Assembly: GCF_029961185.1 (NCBI RefSeq)
Contig: NZ_JASBQQ010000003.1
Span: 1 to 64,000, forward strand
Direction of reading: 5' to 3'
DNA from: Albidovulum aestuarii
GTDB taxonomy: Bacteria; Pseudomonadota; Alphaproteobacteria; Rhodobacterales; Rhodobacteraceae
Length of the DNA: 64,000 nucleotides
Shown here: positions 53,426 through 62,924 of the stretch, one piece after another
How the letters are laid out: each line of letters begins with the position of its first letter
Position numbering within the stretch: the stretch's first letter is position 1
Notes under the pieces: model-generated
Told to the model about the DNA's origin: nothing
The model's input: the letters and a program-made list of their open reading frames with translations, nothing else
Database searches by the model: none
Translations under genes and position numbers: made by a program

Positions 53426-54043
53426 TCAAACCGGATTTGCGGCCACGGTCAGGAAGGTCACGCTTTCCGTCGTGACCGATTTCACGCCGTGCCGCAGTTG
53501 CGCATCGAAACTCAGACAGTCGCCCGGTTCCATATCGAATGCGGTTCCTCCGCAAGAATAGATGCATCCGCCCTCAACAACGGTCAGCAGAACATATCCG
53601 CGCGCAAAGTAAGTCGGGTGGGTTCCGTTCTCGGCCCTTCGTAGGGTGACCCGGGCGGCGGAGAAATTCATTGAATTGTCGTTGAACTTTGCCAGAACTC
53701 GGTAGTCATGGATATGGTCGGGTGCAAAACGCTTTGCGACCAGACCTTCGCCCGCCTTGACGAAGTGGATATCGGCGGTCTGGATCGTGTGCTGAAAGAA
53801 TGAGATCACCGGAACGGAAAGCGCCTTCGCCAGCGCCTCCAGTGTCGAAAGCGAGGGCGAGACCTGTGCGTTCTCGATGCGCGAGATCATGGCCGAGGAC
53901 ACGCCGGAGGCGCGGCCAAGGTCACGGATGGCGAGACCGGCGGCCACGCGCTGTCGCCACACTGCAAGCGCCACCGCGCCGCCGATACCCAATGGGTCCT
54001 GAAACGCTACGATCTCTTCAGGGGCATCCGCGCTGTCGGTCAT
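53426..54043 (-). CDS. XRE-cupin transcriptional regulator
   Basis: 205 residues: an N-terminal XRE HTH (about 25-82: WRQRVAAGLAIRDLGRASGVSSAMISRIENAQVSPSLSTLEALAKAL) and a C-terminal cupin (about 120-205: GGCIYSCGGTAFDMEPGDCLSFDAQLRHGV). Such proteins regulate amine and amino-acid catabolism, the cupin sensing a small molecule. It lies 129 bp after soxG on the same strand, so it may control sarcosine oxidation. Confidence 0.88.
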   Translation of the reverse strand: MTDSADAPEEIVAFQDPLGIGGAVALAVWRQRVAAGLAIRDLGRASGVSSAMISRIENAQVSPSLSTLEALAKALSVPVISFFQHTIQTADIHFVKAGEGLVAKRFAPDHIHDYRVLAKFNDNSMNFSAARVTLRRAENGTHPTYFARGYVLLTVVEGGCIYSCGGTAFDMEPGDCLSFDAQLRHGVKSVTTESVTFLTVAANPV

Positions 54044-54172
54044 CTGCCCTCCGTTCCGTTTCCCGCGCGACCAGCCGTAACATGGCCCTGCCGAGCCATG
54101 AAACCGGATTTATCGCTTCGGCGCCCCGGCGGGATGCCCCCCGCCATTGTCCTGCTCTGCATTGATTGGCAA

Positions 54173-54670
54173 TCAGGTACTGGCACGTCGAAGGCTCTCC
54201 TCGAACCAATCGGCATAACTCCGATCCACCGCAATCTCGTATCCGGCCGCAATCCTGCGGGTCGCTGACCGGATGCCAAACGCCTCCGTCCACGCCGCGC
54301 CGTCCTGCGGAAAGATGTCGGGATGAAGGTCGAGCGGCGTGACGACCGCCATGACTTCGGTCGCATCGGGGCCCGTGACGGCAAAGAAGGTCAGCGTGTC
54401 GGATACAAGAGTGACAGAAAGGTCATCAGGCGCTTGCTCTGACCGAAGTGCCTTGGCCAGCGTCGCTTCCTCGGCTAACGCCGCCATCAGCAGCCAGCGA
54501 TCGGGACCCGTCCAACAAAGACCGCGACCGGCTGCTTCCATCCGGCTGTTCGGCCGGTCCGGGAAGGGGGGCAGCGCCGTGCCGCACCACGCCGCAAGCG
54601 CCGTTGCCGTGCCCTTCAGATCGAACAGGGCGCGCAGTGGAAGGCGGGTGATGGTGACGTCGTATGGCAT
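54173..54670 (-). CDS. soxG: Sarcosine oxidase gamma subunit
   Basis: 165 residues, a GcvT-like fold: SRMEAAGRGLCWTGPDRWLLMA, SVTLVSDTLTFFAVTGPDATEVMA, HPDIFPQDGAAWTEAFG and SYADWFEESLRRA at the end. The gamma subunit is part of the heterotetrameric enzyme that oxidises sarcosine to glycine, formaldehyde-tetrahydrofolate and H2O2. The ATG at 54670 coincides with the soxA stop. Confidence 0.9.
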   Translation of the reverse strand: MPYDVTITRLPLRALFDLKGTATALAAWCGTALPPFPDRPNSRMEAAGRGLCWTGPDRWLLMAALAEEATLAKALRSEQAPDDLSVTLVSDTLTFFAVTGPDATEVMAVVTPLDLHPDIFPQDGAAWTEAFGIRSATRRIAAGYEIAVDRSYADWFEESLRRAST

Positions 54671-57603
54671 CAGGACCGCAACCTTTCGCCCTTGGGGTCG
54701 TGGAATATGGGATCGCAGAGTTCCACCTCGATCACCTCATCGGGCAGTCGCACATGCGCCCGCCCTCCGATCCGGGCACGCCCGTCGGTCAGCAGGGCAA
54801 GACCGAGCCAGCGGTTTTCCACGACGGACCAGACACAGGCGGTGACAAATCCCTCTGTCGCCTCCTTTCGCCCGCCCGGCGTCAGAGGCGCGCCTTCGGG
54901 CACCTGACGGTTCGGATCGAGCGGGCGGATGCCCACCAGTTCCCGGCGTGGCCTGCCCGAAGCGCGGCGCAACTCCACTGACCGTTTGCCGATGAAGTCG
55001 TCCTTCTTCTTCGACATGACCCAGGACATGCCGAGGTCATGGGGATCGACAGTGCCATCGACCTCGTGGCCCAGCGAAAGAAACCCCTTCTCGACCCTCA
55101 GCACATGGTTCGCCTCGGACCCGACCGGCGCGATACCGAAGGGCGCACCCGCCGCCATCGCGGCCTTCCACAAGGCAGGCAGGTCGCGGGGACGGACATT
55201 CACCTCGAACGACAGCTCGCCTGTGAAGGATACTCGCACCACCCGCGCGGGCAGATCCGCCACGTGACCGTCTCGGAAGGCCATGAAGGGGAAAGCATCG
55301 GGTGAAAGGTCGATATCGCTGCCCATTGCGGCCATCACCTCGCGCGCCTTCGGGCCGCAGATCGTGGCATTGGCCCATTGGCTGGTGACATTGGTGATCT
55401 TCACCCGCCAGTCCGGCCGCTCGATCTGCAGAAGCTTTTCCATATACTGCCCGACCGCATCGGCATTGCCGGTGGAAGTCGATATCAGGAAACGGTCCGG
55501 CGCCAGACGGAACGCCACGCCATCATCGAGAATGAGGCCATCATCGGTCAGCATCAGGCCGTAGCGTCCATTGCCGACCGTCAGGCTGGACATGACATTG
55601 GTATAGATCCAGTCGAGGAAGGTGCCCGCATCCGGTCCCTTGATCTCGTACTTACCAAGCGGCGCGCCGTCATAGATGCCGACGCCCTCGCGCACCGTTC
55701 GCGCCTCGCGGTTCACCGTGTCCTGAAAGCTTTCACCCGCGCGCCGATAGTAACCCGGACGCCGCCAGCGCGCGCCGGCCTCGTACATCACCGCGCCGTT
55801 GTTCTTGTGCCACCGGGTCAGCGGTGTGTGCCGGTAGGGCAGCACGACCGGCCCGGCCCGCCTGCCGGCGATGGCGCCGAACTCGACCGGGGTATAGGGC
55901 GGGCGGAAGGTGGTGACACCAACCTCATCCGGTGACTTGCCCTGCCGCTCGGCCACCGCCCCGATGATGTTCACATTGCCGGTCTTGCCCTGATCGATCC
56001 CCATGCCACCGGTCGTGTAGCGTTTGACATGTTCGATATTGGAATAGCCCTCACGCAACGCCAGTTCGATATCGGCGACCGTCACGTCGTTCTGGATGTC
56101 GAGAAAGCTCTTCGCCCCCGCGCCCGGCGCGGTCCAGAGGGGCGAGACCGTGTAGGGCAGGTCATCGGACCCGGGCAGCTCGGGAACCTGCCCTGACCGT
56201 CCCAGATCGCCAAGCGCGGCGAGCGCCGCTGCCACGCCTTCCTGTAAAGCGCGGTCCAGTTCCATCGCCCCGTTCGCCGCCCCAGCAGCCCGCACCGCCT
56301 GCGCGGGCGCGTCCGGCACGAAGGTCGCCAGTCCTTCATTCCACGCGATCTTGCTGCGGGACTGCGAGTAAAGATGAACGGCCGGATTCCATCCACCCGA
56401 GACGGCGAGCAGATCGCAATCGAGCTGCCGGTCCGCGCCGCCCCGGATGGGAGCAACCGAAACGGCGCGAACCCGGCGACCGCCCCTAACCGAGGTGACT
56501 GCCTGTCCGGCCAGAACCTCGATCCCCGGCACCAGTGCCCTTGAATGGTCAGGAACGCCATCACGCGCATCTACGATTGCGGCGACCTCGATCCCCGCCC
56601 GCGCGATGTCGGCGGTGGCTGCATAGGCGCTGTCGTTGTTGGTGAAAACCACCGCCCGCCTGCCGGGCGGCACCGCCCAGCGGTTGACATAGGCCTGTGC
56701 GGCCGAGGCGAGCATGACACCGGGGCGATCGTTGCCCTGAAACACCATCATCCGTTCGATGGCACCGGTCGCGGTGATCACCTGCCCCGCCCGCACCCGC
56801 CAGTTACGGCCCAGCAGAGAGGAGTTCGCGGGCGCGCGTTCCTGCACCATCATCAGGTTGTGCTCGCGATAGGCCCAGACGGTCGCGTTCTGCAGATGGA
56901 TGACATTCTCCATCCCGGCCAGTTCGGCGACAACTGCCGCAACCCAGTCCAAGGCGGGCTGGCCGCCGAGGGTCAGACAGCGATTGAGCAGCGCCCCGCC
57001 GGCCTCTGTCCCTTCATCCACGATCATCACCCGCGCGCCCGCACGGCCTGCGACCAGGGCCGCCATCAGCCCCGCCGGTCCCGCCCCGGCGATCAGCAGA
57101 TCGGTATGGGCATGGCGCGCCTCATAGGCGCCCTGCGGCGGCTCCTTCGGCGCGGATGCCAGCCCGGCTGCACGGCGGATCGACGGCTCATAAAGGTGCC
57201 AGTCGGGCCACTTGAACGTCTTGTAATAAAACCCTGCCGGGATGAAGCGGGCAGCAAGCTGGTTCGCCGCACCAATGTCGAACCGGGCGGATGGCCACGC
57301 ATTCACCGACCGTGCGACCAATCCCTCGGTCAGGGGCACCGTGGTGGCGGGTCGGTTGCCTGAGGCAGCGTCGCCCTTCAGCTCCACGAGTACGGCTGGC
57401 TCCTCGACACCCGCCCCCATGACGCCACGCGGCCGGTGGTACTTGAAGCTGCGCGCGGCGATGCGCACGCCGTTGGCCAGCAGCGCCGAGGCCAGCGTAT
57501 CACCTGCAAAGCCCTGATAGTCCCGCCCGTCAAAGCGGAACCGCAGGGGCCGCGACCGGTCAATGCGGCCACCTTCGGCCAAGCGGTACGGGTCAGCGGC
57601 CAA
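54670..57603 (-). CDS. soxA: Sarcosine oxidase alpha subunit
   Basis: Large subunit, 977 residues. N-terminal 2Fe-2S ferredoxin-like start (LAEGGRIDRSRPLRFRFDGRDYQGFAGDTLASALLANG), an FAD/NAD-binding domain (DLLIAGAGPAGLMAALVAGRAGARVMIVDEG), and a C-terminal aminomethyltransferase/GcvT domain that transfers the methylene group to tetrahydrofolate. The start is taken as the TTG at 57603, because GGAGG lies 6 bp upstream; an ATG at 57624 would add seven residues and lie further inside soxD. Overlaps soxD by 11 bp. Confidence 0.92.
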   Translation of the reverse strand: MAADPYRLAEGGRIDRSRPLRFRFDGRDYQGFAGDTLASALLANGVRIAARSFKYHRPRGVMGAGVEEPAVLVELKGDAASGNRPATTVPLTEGLVARSVNAWPSARFDIGAANQLAARFIPAGFYYKTFKWPDWHLYEPSIRRAAGLASAPKEPPQGAYEARHAHTDLLIAGAGPAGLMAALVAGRAGARVMIVDEGTEAGGALLNRCLTLGGQPALDWVAAVVAELAGMENVIHLQNATVWAYREHNLMMVQERAPANSSLLGRNWRVRAGQVITATGAIERMMVFQGNDRPGVMLASAAQAYVNRWAVPPGRRAVVFTNNDSAYAATADIARAGIEVAAIVDARDGVPDHSRALVPGIEVLAGQAVTSVRGGRRVRAVSVAPIRGGADRQLDCDLLAVSGGWNPAVHLYSQSRSKIAWNEGLATFVPDAPAQAVRAAGAANGAMELDRALQEGVAAALAALGDLGRSGQVPELPGSDDLPYTVSPLWTAPGAGAKSFLDIQNDVTVADIELALREGYSNIEHVKRYTTGGMGIDQGKTGNVNIIGAVAERQGKSPDEVGVTTFRPPYTPVEFGAIAGRRAGPVVLPYRHTPLTRWHKNNGAVMYEAGARWRRPGYYRRAGESFQDTVNREARTVREGVGIYDGAPLGKYEIKGPDAGTFLDWIYTNVMSSLTVGNGRYGLMLTDDGLILDDGVAFRLAPDRFLISTSTGNADAVGQYMEKLLQIERPDWRVKITNVTSQWANATICGPKAREVMAAMGSDIDLSPDAFPFMAFRDGHVADLPARVVRVSFTGELSFEVNVRPRDLPALWKAAMAAGAPFGIAPVGSEANHVLRVEKGFLSLGHEVDGTVDPHDLGMSWVMSKKKDDFIGKRSVELRRASGRPRRELVGIRPLDPNRQVPEGAPLTPGGRKEATEGFVTACVWSVVENRWLGLALLTDGRARIGGRAHVRLPDEVIEVELCDPIFHDPKGERLRS

Positions 57604-57850
57604 GGCGCACCTCCGTGATCTCATGCGTCACGGTATGGCGGCAGATCGTCAGCCATGACCCGCAACCGCGCGCATGCCACCAGCGCTCCTCAACCAGACC
57701 CATCGGATTGGGCGGCACGGTCAGCCAGTCGACCCAATCGGCATCGCTCACCGCTGCCGGATCAGACGGGCGCGGGGTCAGGGCCGGGCCGCCGAAGCTG
57801 AACTCGCTCTCGTTCCTCGGGCCGCAGAAGGGGCAGTCGATCAGCAGCAT
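57593..57850 (-). CDS. soxD: Sarcosine oxidase delta subunit
   Basis: 85 residues from the ATG at 57850. MLLIDCPFCGPRNESEFSFGG at the N-terminus and WWHARGCGSWLTICRHTVTHEI at the C-terminus give the Cys/Cys/His/Cys zinc site of SoxD. It holds the alpha and beta subunits together in known structures. Lies 4 bp after soxB. Confidence 0.93.
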   Translation of the reverse strand: MLLIDCPFCGPRNESEFSFGGPALTPRPSDPAAVSDADWVDWLTVPPNPMGLVEERWWHARGCGSWLTICRHTVTHEITEVRLGR

Positions 57851-57854
57851 CGCT

Positions 57855-59105
57855 TTACCTCGCCGTCGTCGTGCCGGTCTCGACCACATAGTCGAGATTA
57901 CGGAAACGGTTCAGCCCGAAGGGCGCGACCAGCGGGTCGGGTCGCCCGGTGGCGATCAGATGCGCGAGGCCCGCACCACCTGCCGGGATCGCCTTGTAGC
58001 CACCCCACCAGCCCGCGCTGACGATCAGTCCCGGGATGTCGGTCATGGACACAATCGGGCTCGCATCATGCGCCATGTCGAGATGCCCGCCCCATTGCCG
58101 CATCAGCTTCAGCCTTGCGAAGGCAGGAAACAGCTCCAGCAGTGCCGAGACCGTATCTTCGAAGACCGATTGCTTGATATCGCGGCGAAAGGACTGGCCC
58201 AGATCCGTCGCCCCGCCGATCACCAGTTCACCCTTGTCCGACTGGCTGAGATAAACGCCAAGATCCGGGCAGTTGACGATGACATCGACGACAGGCTTCA
58301 CCGGTTCCGAGACGAAGGCCGTGAGGTTGATGGTGCGGAGCGGCAGCCGCAGACCCGCCGTCTCGGTCAACGTCGTCGTGTGGCCCGACACGGCCAAGGC
58401 CACGGTCTTTGCCCGGACCGTGCCGCGCGGCGTCTCGACGCCTTCGATGGCGCCGTCCGGGCCGCGCAACAGTCTCGTCACCGGTGTCTGCTGATGGATC
58501 GCCACGCCCATCGCACTTGCCGCGCGGGCATAGCCCCAGGCGACCGCGTCATGGCGGTTGACCGCCGCGTCTGTATGGACTGCGGCGCCAAGGATCGGCA
58601 GGCGACTGTCCGGCCCGCCGCCGGTCAATGCAGGCACCCGGCGGCGCAGTTCGGCGACCGGGATATCCTCATAGGTCGAGCCGTAGATATCCATGATCAG
58701 CTTTCTGCGGCGGCGGTCGCGCACCATGCCCCAGGTCTGCAGCACATCGACCATCGTGCGCTTCGAATGCATCATGTTGAAGTTCAGATCACGCGTGAGA
58801 CCGTCGAACATCGCCACCGATTTGACGTAGAAGGGGATCGACTCGTCGCGCATGTAGTTCGACCGGATCGTCACCGTATTACGTGCGACATTGCCGCCAC
58901 CCAGCCAGCCGGCCTCCAGCACGGCGACATCGGTCAGCCCGTGCTCCTTCGCTAGATAATAGGCCGCCGCCAGCCCATGCCCCCCCGCTCCGACAATGAT
59001 CGCCTGATACCGGTCCCTGAGCGGCGGGCTCTGCCATGCAGGCGCCCAGCCCCGGTGACTGCCAAGAGCGTGACGGAGAAGCGACAGGGCGGAATAGCGT
59101 TGCAT
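57855..59105 (-). CDS. soxB: Sarcosine oxidase beta subunit
   Basis: 416 residues from the ATG at 59105 (MQRYSALSLLRHAL); an ATG 9 bp earlier is possible. FAD-binding Rossmann motif AIIVGAGGHGLAAAYYLA, with NVARNTVTIRSNY, and the C-terminal GWWGGYKAIPAGGAGLAHLIATG. It carries the covalent FMN and FAD of the demethylation site in this enzyme family. First gene of soxBDAG, a route for using sarcosine from betaine or choline degradation. Confidence 0.92.
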   Translation of the reverse strand: MQRYSALSLLRHALGSHRGWAPAWQSPPLRDRYQAIIVGAGGHGLAAAYYLAKEHGLTDVAVLEAGWLGGGNVARNTVTIRSNYMRDESIPFYVKSVAMFDGLTRDLNFNMMHSKRTMVDVLQTWGMVRDRRRRKLIMDIYGSTYEDIPVAELRRRVPALTGGGPDSRLPILGAAVHTDAAVNRHDAVAWGYARAASAMGVAIHQQTPVTRLLRGPDGAIEGVETPRGTVRAKTVALAVSGHTTTLTETAGLRLPLRTINLTAFVSEPVKPVVDVIVNCPDLGVYLSQSDKGELVIGGATDLGQSFRRDIKQSVFEDTVSALLELFPAFARLKLMRQWGGHLDMAHDASPIVSMTDIPGLIVSAGWWGGYKAIPAGGAGLAHLIATGRPDPLVAPFGLNRFRNLDYVVETGTTTAR

Positions 59106-59114
59106 GATGGTCAT

Positions 59115-59446
59115 ACTATTTACTAAGAAACAAAATAATGGCAACGAAAATGCGGTGGGACATTCCCATCCCTGCCCACCCGGGCGATCCCGGCACGGTC
59201 CTGTTTGACCGGGGCTACCCCTCACCGGAGAAGTGGCCTGCCGGTAGGTCGGAACTCTGTCCCATGCAGTGCGGGTTCAATCGTTCCCAGAGGGAGATTC
59301 GGCGAAGACCCGGGTGTTGATCCGTCCCTTAGGACATTCCTGCAACAATTTGAGTGTATCGGTATTTTTCGAAGCGGAATGCCATGGAATGGTCAAAATG
59401 ACTCGGATTAGATGCAACAAAAGATTGTATCGAAGGAGTCTTCAAA
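59115..59446 (+). other. Divergent intergenic region soxB/DUF805
   Basis: 332 bp without a convincing gene. No clear promoter, hairpin or repeat was found. GAAGGAG just before 59447 is the ribosome site of the DUF805 gene. Confidence 0.5.
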
Positions 59447-59896
59447 ATGGGATTTACGGAAGCAATTCGCACCTGCCTGCGGGAAAAATACTTTACTTTC
59501 AAAGGTCGAGCATCGCGGTCTGAATATTGGTACTACACGCTCTTCATGTTTCTTGTGTGGATGGTGCTGGCTGCGGCGTTCTTTGGCCTCGGCGGATTTG
59601 ATGCAGTGGAAACGCTTGAATTCACGACGATGAACTACGTTGTCGGCGGTATCGCGTTGATCGTGTTCGTCGGCCTCTACATCCCGTCTATCGCCGTAAT
59701 GGTGCGCCGGTTCCACGACCGGAACCTGTCAGGCTGGTGGGTTCTGGCTGTGTTTGTCCTGAGCAACATTCCCTATGTCGGATTTCTTGTCAGTATCGCC
59801 AGTCTGGTCATAACGGTGTTGAAGGGCACCGATGGCGACAACCGGTTCGGGCCTGACCCGCTGAGGGTTCAGAACGGTGCGGAAGTCTTCGCCTGA
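59447..59896 (+). CDS. DUF805 membrane protein
   Basis: 149 residues with three or four TM segments. The N-terminal TFKGRASRSEYWYYTLFMFLVW and MVRRFHDRNLSGWWVL, with NRFGPDP near the end, are the DUF805 signature. Function unknown; often found as single genes. It overlaps the start of the next gene by 20 bp. Confidence 0.88.
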   Translation: MGFTEAIRTCLREKYFTFKGRASRSEYWYYTLFMFLVWMVLAAAFFGLGGFDAVETLEFTTMNYVVGGIALIVFVGLYIPSIAVMVRRFHDRNLSGWWVLAVFVLSNIPYVGFLVSIASLVITVLKGTDGDNRFGPDPLRVQNGAEVFA

Positions 59897-60656
59897 CCAA
59901 CTGTTGCGCTGCATCAGCCTGTTAAGCTTTCTGGTGGCGCTGGTCATGTCGGCCAGCGCTGCAACCGCTCAGGGTCAAGGTCCCGACTATGCTGTCGTTG
60001 AACGCGTCGCCGCACCGCGCAGCGAGGGTTGGAACGCCTACCGTGAAACCGCCACCCGAAATGGCGCGCAGAGTGCAGCCGATTATGTCAGCAAGCTCGA
60101 AGGCCGCCTGGCGACAGGCAAGGCAAGGGCCAGCCGCGCACCCGCCGATCTCGGAGGTGGTGATCTGAATCTGGGCGGGTTCGGTGTGTTCCTCGTGGTT
60201 GTCGTCCTGATCGCGGCACTGCTGCTCTGGCTCAAGTTCGGCGGGTCCGGTGTTCTTCTGGCCCGCGCGCCGGGCGAGAGTGCAGAACGTCAGGATGCCC
60301 CGGCGGGCTGGAATATCGAGCCGCGCGACAATGCGGGCACCACTCAGGATCTTCTCGACCGGCTGGCCGCGATGCAGGACCGGAGTGCCGCGCTCGTGCT
60401 TTTGCTGCGTCACTGCCTGCTGGCGGCGGCCACGGCGACCGGGACCCGGTTCGCGCGGTCGGATACCGAGCGGCGCGCCTTCCGCAGGCTACCGGACCGC
60501 TGGTCGCACCATGGCGGGCTGGAGACGATCCTGCGCCGGACAGAGCTGGCACATTACGGCGGACGTCCGGTCGCCGAGGACGTGTTCCAGAATGCGCTGG
60601 CTGCGGGTCGGGTCATTCTCGACGCCGGAAAGATGAGGGCGCCCAGCCATGTCTGA
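59877..60656 (+). CDS. DUF4129-like membrane protein
   Basis: 259 residues from the GTG at 59877, within the DUF805 3' end. A signal-like N-terminus (LLSFLVALVMSASAATAQG), a periplasmic stretch, one TM at about 100-122, and a C-terminal cytoplasmic domain with the DUF4129-type pattern RTELAHYGGRPVAEDVFQNALAAGRVIL. DUF4129 genes commonly accompany DUF4350, MoxR and DUF58, as here. Role unproven. Confidence 0.6.
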   Translation: MRKSSPDQLLRCISLLSFLVALVMSASAATAQGQGPDYAVVERVAAPRSEGWNAYRETATRNGAQSAADYVSKLEGRLATGKARASRAPADLGGGDLNLGGFGVFLVVVVLIAALLLWLKFGGSGVLLARAPGESAERQDAPAGWNIEPRDNAGTTQDLLDRLAAMQDRSAALVLLLRHCLLAAATATGTRFARSDTERRAFRRLPDRWSHHGGLETILRRTELAHYGGRPVAEDVFQNALAAGRVILDAGKMRAPSHV

Positions 60657-61980
60657 CGGCTCAACCCATGGTGGCCGTGACAAGACCTCGCATGGTGCGG
60701 TCGTCTTCGTGGTCGGGCTGGTGATTGCGGGCCTTGTCCTGCTGACCCTCTTCGGCTCGGGCGCCGGTGACCGCGCTCTCGACCGTTCGCCTGTCGGAAT
60801 GCGGGCACTCGGCGCCTGGCTGCAACAGGCGGGGCTACCCGCGCGCATATCGCATCCGCGCCTGCATCCCCGGGTCGAAGACCTCGGCCTTCGGGTCCTG
60901 CCGCTCTACGATATCGACCTGGAATACGAGGACGATCCCCCCGAGTCGCTCGAAGAGCGGATGAACAACGCGTCGTTGCGCGACATCGACTTGGACAATT
61001 TCACGACCAAGATCAGCGAGATACCGACAGTGGTGCTGCTGCCGAAATGGCGCGGCGCGATGGTCGAGACCGGGATTGCGCATGAGCAATCCCTGATCCC
61101 GTCGGGCGCGTTGCAAAGACTCAAGAAACAGATCGGGCTGGAAACGGCTGGCCTGCATCGCGGCGGCCCACAATTTACCGAGGTCGAGGTGGCGCCGGGG
61201 CAGACGATTGCCCTATTCCACGCGCAGACCTTCACCGCCAGCACCCTGCCGAAACACTGCCGGCCGGAACTGAATTTCGCGGGTGGCGTGCTGATCATGG
61301 CCTGCGATCAGGAAGAGGCGGCGTTTCCAGTTTATTTCGTCGCTGACCCGGACCTTATGAACAATCACGGGCTGGGGATCGCCGACAATGCCGGTTTCGT
61401 GCCGACCCTGCTTAAACGGTTACGCGGCGATGCGGACCTGCCGGTCTATATCGACAACAGCCCCGACCTTCTGACGACGATCGAACGCGACGACGAGCGG
61501 CAGGACTATTCCCGCGGCTATGAGGAATTCGCGCGATTCTTCGACTATCCGTTCACCGTGTTCTGGGCGGCGTTGCTGATGGTGCTGGCAGTTCTCTTTT
61601 GGCGCGGAGCGGCGCGGTTCGGTCCACTGGACACCGGCGAACGCTTTGCGGTGGAACGATCGAAACGTGCCGCGATAACCGCCAAGGCGCGGCTCTTGCG
61701 GTTGTCGGGCAGCGACGGGCGCATGGTCGCGGATTTTGTCCGCTCCCAGTTGAACGACCTCGCGCTGCGCAGTTTCGGCGGTCAGCCAACGCAGGATGCC
61801 GAACGCCGCTTCCTGACCCTGATCGCCCGGCGCGACCCTGACCTCGCGCGCGACTTCGGCGCATTGGCGGATGACCTGATGCAGAATGCCGCCAGGATGC
61901 CCGAGGCCCAGCTGCACCGAAATCTCGCCCATTATCATTCCCTTCTGAAAAGAGTGGTGACCATCCATGGATCTGTCTGA
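60649..61980 (+). CDS. DUF4350-like membrane protein
   Basis: 443 residues: TM1 at about 17-36 (VVFVVGLVIAGLVLLTLFGS), a large periplasmic region with PVGMRALGAWLQQAGLPARIS (DUF4350-like), and a second TM at about 302-323 (VFWAALLMVLAVLFWRGAARFGP), then a cytoplasmic helical tail. Overlaps the upstream gene by 8 bp and the MoxR gene by 14 bp. Confidence 0.7.
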   Translation: MSDGSTHGGRDKTSHGAVVFVVGLVIAGLVLLTLFGSGAGDRALDRSPVGMRALGAWLQQAGLPARISHPRLHPRVEDLGLRVLPLYDIDLEYEDDPPESLEERMNNASLRDIDLDNFTTKISEIPTVVLLPKWRGAMVETGIAHEQSLIPSGALQRLKKQIGLETAGLHRGGPQFTEVEVAPGQTIALFHAQTFTASTLPKHCRPELNFAGGVLIMACDQEEAAFPVYFVADPDLMNNHGLGIADNAGFVPTLLKRLRGDADLPVYIDNSPDLLTTIERDDERQDYSRGYEEFARFFDYPFTVFWAALLMVLAVLFWRGAARFGPLDTGERFAVERSKRAAITAKARLLRLSGSDGRMVADFVRSQLNDLALRSFGGQPTQDAERRFLTLIARRDPDLARDFGALADDLMQNAARMPEAQLHRNLAHYHSLLKRVVTIHGSV

Positions 61981-62923
61981 ATTTCAATCTCTCGCCGACG
62001 ATATCCGCGGCGAAATCGGCAGTGTCGTTCAGGGCCAGAGACCGCTGATCGACATGCTGCTTGTTTCGGTCTTCGCCCGCGGCCACTGCCTACTGGAAGG
62101 ACCGCCGGGGACCGCGAAGACGCTTCTGGCGCGGTGCCTTGCACAGGTTGTTGACCTCGATTTCGGGCGCGTTCAGTTCACGCCCGACCTGATGCCCGGT
62201 GATGTATTGGGGGTGAACCTCTTCAATTTCGAAACCAATGAGTTTCGCCTGACCAGGGGCCCGGTCTTTACCGACATCCTCTTGGCCGACGAAATCAACC
62301 GCGCGCCGCCGAAAACGCAGGCGGCACTCCTGCAGGCGATGAACGAACGCGAGGTGACGATCGACGGCACGACCCATGCTCTCGGCACAGACTTCTTCGT
62401 GATCGCCACGCAGAACCCGATCGAACAGCATGGCACCTATCCGCTGCCCGAGGCGCAGCTCGACCGGTTCCTCTTCAAGCTCTTGGTGGATTTCCCCGAC
62501 CGGCAGGCCGAGATCGACATCCTGAAGCGCAGCGCAGGCCTGCCGCTGGATGCCGACAGCGGGCGTAAGGAACTGCGCAAGGTGATGACGCGCGCGACGT
62601 TGCGGGCGGGCCATGCGCTGGTCGATTCGATCCGCCTCGACGAAACCATCCTGAGCTATATCGTCGATCTCGTCCGCGCGACGCGGCAGGATGGTGAGAT
62701 TCAGCACGGCGCCTCCACACGGGCGGCCAACGCGATTGCCGGGGCGGTGCGGGCAAAAGCCGCGCTTGATGGGCGGGATTATGCGATTCCGGACGATGTG
62801 CAGGCACTGCTGATCCCGGCGCTGCGACACCGACTGGTGCTTGGCCCAACGGCGGAGATCGAGGGCCGAACCACGGACGACGTGCTGACCACGATCCTCA
62901 GCCGCACCGACGCGCCGCGCTAG
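61967..62923 (+). CDS. MoxR-family AAA+ ATPase
   Basis: 318 residues: Walker A GPPGTAKT at 45-52, Walker B DILLADEINRAPPKTQ (Asp108/Glu109), sensor-1 ATQNPIEQHGTYPLPEAQLDRF, and the C-terminal lid. MoxR ATPases act as chaperones for membrane or cofactor-containing complexes, usually with von Willebrand-like partners such as the DUF58 protein encoded next. The client here is not known. Confidence 0.93.
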   Translation: MDLSEFQSLADDIRGEIGSVVQGQRPLIDMLLVSVFARGHCLLEGPPGTAKTLLARCLAQVVDLDFGRVQFTPDLMPGDVLGVNLFNFETNEFRLTRGPVFTDILLADEINRAPPKTQAALLQAMNEREVTIDGTTHALGTDFFVIATQNPIEQHGTYPLPEAQLDRFLFKLLVDFPDRQAEIDILKRSAGLPLDADSGRKELRKVMTRATLRAGHALVDSIRLDETILSYIVDLVRATRQDGEIQHGASTRAANAIAGAVRAKAALDGRDYAIPDDVQALLIPALRHRLVLGPTAEIEGRTTDDVLTTILSRTDAPR

Positions 62924-62924
62924 G

